This document shows positions 7,378 through 11,631 of a DNA stretch of 11,631 bases, one piece after another. The DNA comes from Altererythrobacter sp. (lineage in GTDB: Bacteria > Pseudomonadota > Alphaproteobacteria > Sphingomonadales > Sphingomonadaceae). Numbering within the stretch: position 1 is the stretch's first letter; each line of letters opens with the position of its first letter. Location: the NCBI GenBank assembly GCA_023299945.1, contig JALZVZ010000328.1, positions 1-11,631 on the forward strand. The letters are read 5' to 3'. The notes under the pieces were generated by a model that was not told the DNA's origin, ran no database searches, and saw only the letters and a program-made list of their open reading frames with translations. A program made the translations under genes and the position numbers.

Positions 7378-7408
7378 GCCGATCCGCGAAAGGATTCGGC
7401 CCCTTTTT
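7378..7408 (+). terminator. Terminator-like hairpin in the crcB/rpsU spacer
   Basis: GCCGATCC (7378-7385) pairs with GGATTCGGC (7392-7400) with one bulged T and a GCGAAA loop. It is followed by CCC and then TTTTT at 7404-7408, so it reads as an intrinsic terminator on the + strand only. There is no + strand gene upstream of it. It sits about 90 bases before rpsU and could be part of an rpsU leader, the end of an antisense transcript, or a barrier. The three cytosines between stem and T-run weaken it. The rest of the 7263-7498 spacer shows no promoter I can call with confidence; a 6-base inverted repeat with a 3-base loop lies at 7307-7321. Confidence 0.45.
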
Positions 7409-7498
7409 GTTGAATTTTACAAGGCGCCCTCCTTCGCGCAATCTGCGGGGGAAAGTGAATATGTCACAGGTGCTTTAGCTAGTAAGGTGTTTGAATTT

Positions 7499-7702
7499 AT
7501 GCAGATTATGGTTCGCGATAACAACGTCGATCAAGCTTTGCGCGCGCTCAAGAAGAAGCTGCAGCGCGAAGGCGTTTATCGCGAAATGAAGCTGCGTCGT
7601 CATTACGAAAAGCCCAGCGAAAAGCGTGCCCGTGACAAGGCTGCTGCTGTTCGCCGCGCTCGTAAGATGGATCGCAAGCGGATGGAACGCGACGGCTCTT
7701 AA
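7499..7702 (+). CDS. rpsU: 30S ribosomal protein S21
   Basis: S21 is a small basic protein of the 30S subunit involved in translation initiation. The 67 residues begin [19 protein letters not shown] and continue with [21 protein letters not shown] and an Arg/Lys-rich tail ending MERDGS, a clear alphaproteobacterial S21. The start is the ATG at 7499, not the in-frame GTG at 7487: homologs begin MQI, and AAGG at 7483-7486 gives a well-spaced ribosome binding site for the ATG. It stands alone, divergent from crcB and closed off downstream by two hairpins, so it probably forms a monocistronic unit. Confidence 0.97.
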   Translation: MQIMVRDNNVDQALRALKKKLQREGVYREMKLRRHYEKPSEKRARDKAAAVRRARKMDRKRMERDGS

Positions 7703-7724
7703 AAGCGCCTCTAGTGTTTAATCC

Positions 7725-7752
7725 GGTTTAAGTGGGCAATTCCGCTTGAACC
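7725..7752 (+). other. RNA hairpin downstream of rpsU
   Basis: GGTTTAAGTGG (7725-7735) can pair with CCGCTTGAACC (7742-7752) around a GCAATT loop, giving 11 base pairs with two G-U wobbles. The wobbles work only in + strand RNA; the minus-strand version would have A-C mismatches. That orientation agrees with a structure in the rpsU transcript. No T-run follows, so it is not a terminator by itself. It may stabilise the 3' end or be processed. Confidence 0.5.
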
Positions 7753-7772
7753 TAGCACCACGATAAGCCATC

Positions 7773-7800
7773 AGGGCGCGGTTCAATTCCGCGCCCTTTT
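7773..7800 (+). terminator. Intrinsic terminator after rpsU
   Basis: AGGGCGCGG (7773-7781) pairs perfectly with CCGCGCCCT (7789-7797) around loop TTCAATT, and the pairing runs into TTTT at 7797-7800. This is a classical Rho-independent terminator, about 70 bases beyond the rpsU stop. It would separate rpsU from the prolyl isomerase gene downstream. The loop and closing bases resemble a tRNA T-arm, but no tRNA fits around it. Confidence 0.85.
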
Positions 7801-7857
7801 GCTTTATAGCTTTGGGGGTGAATCTTTCCCTCAGGCGCATATTTGCAGGACAATATT

Positions 7858-8460
7858 ATGACCGAAGTCACCCGCGTTCCAATCCAGCCCGTTGCTAAGG
7901 GCTCGCTGACCAAATTGTGGATCGGCGTGATCATCGCCATTCTGATCGGTGCAGGGATTGCTTGGTCTGCCATGCCAAAGGGCGTTTCGCTCGACACAAT
8001 CACCGCTGGTACGGGCCCTAACCCAACCGATAGCGATGTGGTTTTTGTGAAATATAAAGGCACAATCGCCGCCAGCGGCGAAGTGTTTGACGAAAGTCAG
8101 GATGTGCCGCTGCCCGTTCAAGGGATTTTCCCAGAGGGCAATCCGTTGCCACTGGCGCAAATGGTTCCCGGTTTCCGCGAGGGCGCTTTGCAAATGCAAA
8201 AGGGCGGTAAGTATGAGCTCTTCATTCCATCGGATAAAGCGTACGGTTCCAACCCGCCAGAAGGTGCACCGATCCCAGCAGATGCGGACCTAATGTTTGA
8301 AGTTGAGATGATCGACTTTATGTCCGAAGAAGATTTTCAGCGCCGGATCGGCATGCTGCAAAAAATGATGGAAGATCAAAATGGCGGCGCCGCTGGGCCG
8401 GGCGGGCCTCCACAAGGTGCACCTCAGGGCGCGCCTGTCGGTCCTCCTACTGGCCGATAA
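7858..8460 (+). CDS. Membrane-anchored FKBP-type peptidyl-prolyl isomerase
   Basis: This is a predicted prolyl cis-trans isomerase that would assist folding of envelope proteins. Its 200 residues have a cytoplasmic N-terminus, one transmembrane helix at about 19-38 (LWIGVIIAILIGAGIAW), and an FKBP domain at about 44-154. Family landmarks are VVFVKYKGTI, VFDES, the LAQMVPGFREGALQMQKGGKYELFIPSDKAYG block and LMFEVEMIDF. After the domain come a short helix (EDFQRRIGMLQKMMED) and a Gly/Pro/Gln-rich tail with the repeated unit PQGAP, probably disordered. The start is the ATG at 7858 with AGGA at 7847-7850; an in-frame TTG at 7843 is less likely. It has no cleavable signal peptide motif, so the helix is probably an anchor with the domain in the periplasm. 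It lies 47 bases before gatC and may be co-transcribed with it. Confidence 0.92.
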   Translation: MTEVTRVPIQPVAKGSLTKLWIGVIIAILIGAGIAWSAMPKGVSLDTITAGTGPNPTDSDVVFVKYKGTIAASGEVFDESQDVPLPVQGIFPEGNPLPLAQMVPGFREGALQMQKGGKYELFIPSDKAYGSNPPEGAPIPADADLMFEVEMIDFMSEEDFQRRIGMLQKMMEDQNGGAAGPGGPPQGAPQGAPVGPPTGR

Positions 8461-8488
8461 TAGGCACAGATAAATCACTGGTTTAATC

Positions 8489-8506
8489 TCTCGAAAGGGT
8501 TCGAGA
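8489..8506 (+). promoter_or_regulatory. Hairpin displaying the gatC ribosome binding site
   Basis: TCTCGAA (8489-8495) and TTCGAGA (8500-8506) form a perfect 7-base-pair stem around the loop AGGG (8496-8499). The loop, with its flanking A residues, is the only Shine-Dalgarno candidate for gatC and ends 8 bases before the ATG at 8508. The ribosome binding site would thus be presented in a tetraloop with the stem reaching almost to the start codon, which could modulate gatC initiation. The structure is seen in the sequence; any regulatory effect is inference. Confidence 0.5.
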
Positions 8507-8507
8507 C

Positions 8508-8810
8508 ATGTCTATCGATAGAGCAGCAGTGGCGAAAATTGCCTCGCTTGCGCGTATAAAAATGAGCGATGAAGAGCTGGACCGGATGGCGCCAGAGCTG
8601 AACAATATCCTCAAATTTGTGGATCAATTGAGCGAGGTCGACACCTCCAATGTTGAGCCAATGACAGCGGTTATTCCCAACATCATGCGTCTGCGCGAAG
8701 ACGAGGTGAATGCCGATCCTAAGACGGGCGGCGACCGGCGCGCAGATGTGCTGGCCAATGCGCCTGCCGCTGAACACGGCTTTTTCGGCGTGCCTAAGGT
8801 GATCGAATAA
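8508..8810 (+). CDS. gatC: Asp-tRNA(Asn)/Glu-tRNA(Gln) amidotransferase subunit C
   Basis: GatC is the small subunit that wraps around GatA and GatB and stabilises the amidotransferase. The 100-residue protein has the typical pattern: an N-terminal helix [17 protein letters not shown], a second helix [24 protein letters not shown], and a C-terminal strand-forming part with LREDEV and the final [11 protein letters not shown]. Length is as expected. The ATG at 8508 has AAAGGG in a hairpin loop upstream. The stop TAA shares its last base with the A of the gatA ATG, so translation of gatC and gatA is probably coupled. It makes the charged-tRNA amidation complex with the gatA and gatB genes that follow. 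Confidence 0.96.
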   Translation: MSIDRAAVAKIASLARIKMSDEELDRMAPELNNILKFVDQLSEVDTSNVEPMTAVIPNIMRLREDEVNADPKTGGDRRADVLANAPAAEHGFFGVPKVIE

Positions 8811-10294
8811 TGAGCAATTTAACAGACCTTGGCATTAAAGCGATCCGCGACGGCGTGGCCAGCGGCGAGTTTACTGCGCGCGAAGTGGCAGAAGGTTTTA
8901 ACGCCAATGTTGCTGCCGCCGCTGACCTCAATGCTTTTATCGTTACCACGCCTGACCATGCGCTTGCTTCAGCAGACGCCATCGATGCGAAACGTGCCAA
9001 GGGTGAAGACTTGGGCGCGATGGGCGGTGTTCCCATCGGCATGAAGGATCTGTTTGCCACAAAGGGCGTGCAGACAACCGCAGCCAGCCACATTCTCGAA
9101 GGCTTCACACCGGAATATGAAAGCACCGTTTCGTCCAATCTATGGGCAGCGGGCGCAGGGATGTTGGGCAAGCTCAACCTCGACCAATTCGCCATGGGCT
9201 CCTCCAACGAGACAAGCTACTTCGGCAATGTGACCTCGCCGTGGCGGCGTCCTGATGGTTCCAACACACCGATGAGCCCTGGCGGCTCATCTGGCGGAAG
9301 CTCAACAGCTGTTTCTGCGCGCCTTGCGCCAGCGGCGACGGGCACGGACACTGGTGGGTCGATCCGGCAACCGGCGGCCTTTACCGGCATCACCGGCGTT
9401 AAGCCGACTTATGGACGCTGCTCGCGTTGGGGCGTTGTCGCCTTTGCCTCCAGCCTCGATCAAGCGGGCCCGATGGCGCATGACGTCACCGATTGTGCAA
9501 TTATGCTGGGCGCGATGGCAGGCTTTGACCCGAAGGATTCCACCAGTCTCGACATGCCTGTTCCCGATTGGGAAGCGGCGCTGAACTCTGACCTTAAGGG
9601 CAAGCGCGTGGGCATTCCGCGTGAATACCGGATGGACGGTATGGATGCAGAGATTGAGAAAAGCTGGGAGCAGGGTAAAGCTTGGCTGAAAGACGCTGGC
9701 GCCGAAATCATCGATATCTCGCTGCCGCATACGAAATACGCTCTGCCCGCCTATTACATTATCGCGCCAGCAGAGGCCTCGTCCAACCTCGCGCGTTATG
9801 ACGGCGTGCGGTATGGTTTGCGCGATTTGCCCGATGGCGCAGGCTTGCAAGACATGTATGCCGAGACCCGCGCCGCCGGTTTTGGTGATGAGGTAAAGCG
9901 CCGCATTTTGATCGGGACTTATGTGCTGTCGGCGGGCTTTTACGATGCCTATTACAATCAAGCGCAGAAAATCCGCACACTGGTGTCTCAGGATTTTGAG
10001 AAGGCTTGGCAGGAATGCGATGTGATCCTTGCCCCCACCACGCCATCTGCCAGCTTTGGTTTAGGCGAGAAGGATGATGATCCCATCGGCATGTATTTGA
10101 ACGATGTGTTCGCCGTTCCAGCTTCGCTTGCCGGATTGCCCGCCATGTCCGTGCCTTGCGGGGTGAATTCAGAAGGGCTGCCGCTGGGTCTACAATTGGT
10201 CGGCAAGGCCTTTGATGAGCAAGGCGTGATGAATGCTGGCCTTGCGATTGAAGAACGCGCTGGGTTCTCCGCCCGTGCGGAGAAGTGGTGGTAA
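8810..10294 (+). CDS. gatA: Asp-tRNA(Asn)/Glu-tRNA(Gln) amidotransferase subunit A
   Basis: GatA is the glutaminase of GatCAB; it releases ammonia from glutamine for use by GatB on misacylated Glu-tRNA(Gln) or Asp-tRNA(Asn). The 494 residues form an amidase-signature enzyme. The Ser-cisSer-Lys triad is visible: K79 in [11 protein letters not shown]160 in [10 protein letters not shown], and the nucleophile S184 in [12 protein letters not shown]. Further family marks are [21 protein letters not shown] and the C-terminal [11 protein letters not shown] with LPLGLQLVG. Full length with a normal C-terminus. The start overlaps the gatC stop by one base, with AAGGTG upstream as ribosome binding site. 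One base separates its stop from the ATG of the small membrane protein downstream. Confidence 0.97.
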   Translation: MSNLTDLGIKAIRDGVASGEFTAREVAEGFNANVAAAADLNAFIVTTPDHALASADAIDAKRAKGEDLGAMGGVPIGMKDLFATKGVQTTAASHILEGFTPEYESTVSSNLWAAGAGMLGKLNLDQFAMGSSNETSYFGNVTSPWRRPDGSNTPMSPGGSSGGSSTAVSARLAPAATGTDTGGSIRQPAAFTGITGVKPTYGRCSRWGVVAFASSLDQAGPMAHDVTDCAIMLGAMAGFDPKDSTSLDMPVPDWEAALNSDLKGKRVGIPREYRMDGMDAEIEKSWEQGKAWLKDAGAEIIDISLPHTKYALPAYYIIAPAEASSNLARYDGVRYGLRDLPDGAGLQDMYAETRAAGFGDEVKRRILIGTYVLSAGFYDAYYNQAQKIRTLVSQDFEKAWQECDVILAPTTPSASFGLGEKDDDPIGMYLNDVFAVPASLAGLPAMSVPCGVNSEGLPLGLQLVGKAFDEQGVMNAGLAIEERAGFSARAEKWW

Positions 10295-10295
10295 A

Positions 10296-10481
10296 ATGCT
10301 CTTCATGTTCATCCTATTGTTCTCGTTGGTAGCGGTGGTGGGCATTGCGATGTTTGTGTCGCGCACCGCGGATCACGGCGAGGCGCGGTTTGACAGTGAT
10401 ACGGGCAAGGCGAAAGACACATCGGCCAAAATGCCGCCTGCTGATGTCACTCCGGCAAAGCGGATTGAGCCTGATGAGTGA
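10296..10481 (+). CDS. Small single-helix membrane protein, unknown function
   Basis: I do not recognise a family. The 61-residue protein starts MLFMFILLFSLVAVVGIAMF, one transmembrane helix at about 2-20. A polar region follows with Asp, Lys and Pro (FDSDTGKAKDTSAKMPPADV), ending KRIEPDE. The N-terminus has almost no charges before the helix, so orientation is unclear. The start is the ATG at 10296, one base after the gatA stop; the same open frame continues back into gatA, but that is shadow translation. Placement directly behind gatA implies coupled translation and supports it being a real gene. The next gene is in the same frame, 15 bases after its TGA stop. Confidence 0.75.
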   Translation: MLFMFILLFSLVAVVGIAMFVSRTADHGEARFDSDTGKAKDTSAKMPPADVTPAKRIEPDE

Positions 10482-10496
10482 GCGCGTGAGCGGGAT

Positions 10497-11456
10497 TTGA
10501 TCTGCCGCATTTGCGCCTCTGAATGCGATAGCGAGCGATACACTGCTCGCGAGATGATGTTCGGGACGCGTGAGGCATTTGATTACGTATTGTGCAGCGC
10601 CTGCTCCACGCTACAAATCGCTGAAATCCCAGATGATTTGCAGCAATATTACTCCGGCAGTTCTTATTACTCCTTCAACCAGATGCAGGAAGAACCCGGC
10701 TGGAAAAGCGCGCTAAAACGTGTGGCTGCTGGCGGGATGATTGGGCAGCCTGAAGCCTATCCCACCGGCAATGGCCCAATCGACAAAATCCGGCGCGGGG
10801 CAGAGCCTTGGACGGCGCATATTGCTGGGCTCACAAGCGATGCCGCTATCTTGGATGTCGGCTGCGGTGAGGGTGCGCGGCTGCAATCATTGGCGCGGCT
10901 CGGCTTTACCAATCTCACCGGAATTGATGCGTTTTTGCCTGCGGAAAAAGTCGGGGAGGCTGGCGCGGTAAAGCTGATTGCGGGCGAGCTTCCGGCGCAT
11001 GAGGGCCTCTATGATTGCATCACCATGCATCATAGTTTGGAGCATGTGCCCGGCCCTGCTGCATTGCTGGGCGCGGCGCGCGAACGCTTGAAGCCCGGCG
11101 GCGCGATCTATGTCCGCATCCCGCTGTTTCAATCCGCGATTTGGGCAGAGCACGGCGTCAATTGGGCGCAGATTGATCCGCCTCGGCATTTGTATCTCTT
11201 CAGCGCGGCTGCGTTTCTCGGCATGGCGCAGCGATGCGGATTGGCCTGCGAGCGGCAAGGCACAGATACGCTGGGCTGGTCACTGGCGTGGAGCCATGCT
11301 TATGCCCGCGATATTGCTATGCATGGCGAGGGCGGTGCTCCAAACGCGCCGCCATTCACCGCCCAAGAGATCGCCGCATTTGACTGCGAAGCCGCCGCTC
11401 TAAATAGCGCAAACCAAGGCGATCAGGGCTATTTTGTGCTGCGCGCACGCACTTAG
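10497..11456 (+). CDS. Class I SAM-dependent methyltransferase with N-terminal Cys cluster
   Basis: This is a predicted methyltransferase of the Rossmann class. The 319 residues open with a probable zinc-binding knuckle: C3, C6 and C10, then C33 and C36 (CRIC...CSAC), a feature of some sugar- or natural-product-type methyltransferases. The catalytic domain begins near 110 with motif [10 protein letters not shown] at 118-126, the acidic residue D144 after beta 2, the [13 protein letters not shown] motif at 172-184, [11 protein letters not shown] at 199-209 and [10 protein letters not shown] at 227-236. The substrate is unknown. The start is TTG at 10497: a stop in the same frame lies at 10479-10481, and no ATG or GTG comes before the cysteine motif. 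The first internal ATG (residue 20) would remove half the cluster. It lies between gatA and gatB. Confidence 0.87.
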   Translation: MICRICASECDSERYTAREMMFGTREAFDYVLCSACSTLQIAEIPDDLQQYYSGSSYYSFNQMQEEPGWKSALKRVAAGGMIGQPEAYPTGNGPIDKIRRGAEPWTAHIAGLTSDAAILDVGCGEGARLQSLARLGFTNLTGIDAFLPAEKVGEAGAVKLIAGELPAHEGLYDCITMHHSLEHVPGPAALLGAARERLKPGGAIYVRIPLFQSAIWAEHGVNWAQIDPPRHLYLFSAAAFLGMAQRCGLACERQGTDTLGWSLAWSHAYARDIAMHGEGGAPNAPPFTAQEIAAFDCEAAALNSANQGDQGYFVLRART

Positions 11457-11474
11457 GGGCAACATACCCCTTTT
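11455..11474 (+). terminator. Weak terminator-like hairpin between methyltransferase and gatB
   Basis: AGGGG (11455-11459) pairs with CCCCT (11467-11471) around the loop CAACATA and is followed by T residues to 11474. The methyltransferase stop TAG lies in the left arm. The stem is only five base pairs, so termination is probably incomplete. Only 32 bases remain before the gatB ATG, too few for an obvious separate promoter and leader. Confidence 0.45.
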
Positions 11475-11506
11475 CAGCGCGGCCTCATCGCACTATCTCG
11501 GGCATC

Positions 11507-11631
11507 ATGACCACATCAACATATCGCATCCAAGGGCAAACCGGTGAGTGGGAGGTCGTAATCGGCCTCGAAGTTCACGCGCAGATTAGCACTCGTTCAA
11601 AGCTGTTCTCCGGCGCTGACACCACTTTTGG
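11507..11631 (+). CDS. gatB: Asp-tRNA(Asn)/Glu-tRNA(Gln) amidotransferase subunit B, 3' end outside the window
   Basis: GatB is the kinase/amidase-transfer subunit that activates the mischarged tRNA and accepts ammonia from GatA. The 41 complete codons visible read [20 protein letters not shown], then [17 protein letters not shown] and DTTFG. The [12 protein letters not shown] and TRSKLFS segments are the conserved GatB N-terminus. The ATG at 11507 is the first in frame and agrees with the family, although no good Shine-Dalgarno is visible; GGGC at 11500-11503 is the nearest purine-rich stretch. The gene runs off the window end. Confidence 0.95.
   Translation, partial: MTTSTYRIQGQTGEWEVVIGLEVHAQISTRSKLFSGADTTF

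Noticed and set aside
7454..7468. AGTGAATATGTCACA, a CRP/FNR-like palindrome ahead of rpsU
   Set aside because: The arms are short and the spacer is 5 bases, not the 6 of CRP or the 4 of FNR sites; a single instance is not enough.
7263..7498. Fluoride riboswitch upstream of crcB
   Set aside because: I looked on the minus strand for the conserved GGCGAUGG-type and CUGAUGAC-type segments and did not find them in the spacer.
7725..7801. Possible tRNA, because GGTTCAATTCC at 7780-7790 fits the T-arm consensus
   Set aside because: No 7-bp acceptor stem, D-arm or anticodon arm can be built at the right spacing, the 3' end is not CCA-like, and the same bases form a strong terminator with a T-run.
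9302..9961. 219-codon open frame on the minus strand
   Set aside because: It lies wholly inside gatA, whose motifs are intact; the translation shows no family features and reflects GC-biased codon use.

Overview
The window looks like ordinary chromosome from an alphaproteobacterium, most likely a sphingomonad close to the Erythrobacter group. This is an inference from protein character (an ATP12-type F1 assembly chaperone, an alphaproteobacterial-style S21, an MlaE-MlaF-MlaD-lipoprotein set) and a GC content that I judge to be in the high fifties by eye. I ran no database comparison. Genes are densely packed, and no intergenic stretch exceeds 300 bases. I saw no insertion sequence, phage gene, CRISPR array, tRNA or rRNA.

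Region 1 (1-3318, + strand) is a retrograde/anterograde phospholipid transport operon: the 3' part of mlaE (permease), mlaF (ATPase), mlaD (MCE-domain substrate-binding subunit) and a PqiC/YmbA-type lipoprotein. Together they would move lipids between the inner and outer membranes.

Region 2 (3330-7262, - strand) is a tightly coupled operon read right to left: crcB/fluC fluoride channel, an RluA/RluC-family pseudouridine synthase, a PaiB-like FMN-binding protein, a Gph-like HAD phosphatase, a 91-residue two-helix membrane protein, and the ATP12 chaperone. Four of the five junctions are 4-base stop/start overlaps. The PaiB-like gene is the compositional outlier, at about 50% GC against about 60% in its neighbours.

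Region 3 (7263-7857) holds the divergent crcB/rpsU spacer, rpsU (ribosomal protein S21), a hairpin, and a strong intrinsic terminator. The spacer contains a terminator-like hairpin in + orientation that has no + strand gene upstream of it.

Region 4 (7858-11631, + strand) has a membrane-anchored FKBP-type prolyl isomerase, then gatC and gatA, a 61-residue single-helix membrane protein, a class I methyltransferase with an N-terminal cysteine cluster, and the first 41 codons of gatB. GatCAB is the tRNA-dependent amidotransferase that makes Gln-tRNA and/or Asn-tRNA; here two unrelated-looking genes separate gatA from gatB.

I found no convincing new multi-gene system. The points most worth a second look are the insertion between gatA and gatB, the low-GC PaiB-like gene in the crcB-atp12 operon, the uncharacterised small membrane protein coupled to ATP12, and several RNA hairpins placed where they could affect expression.
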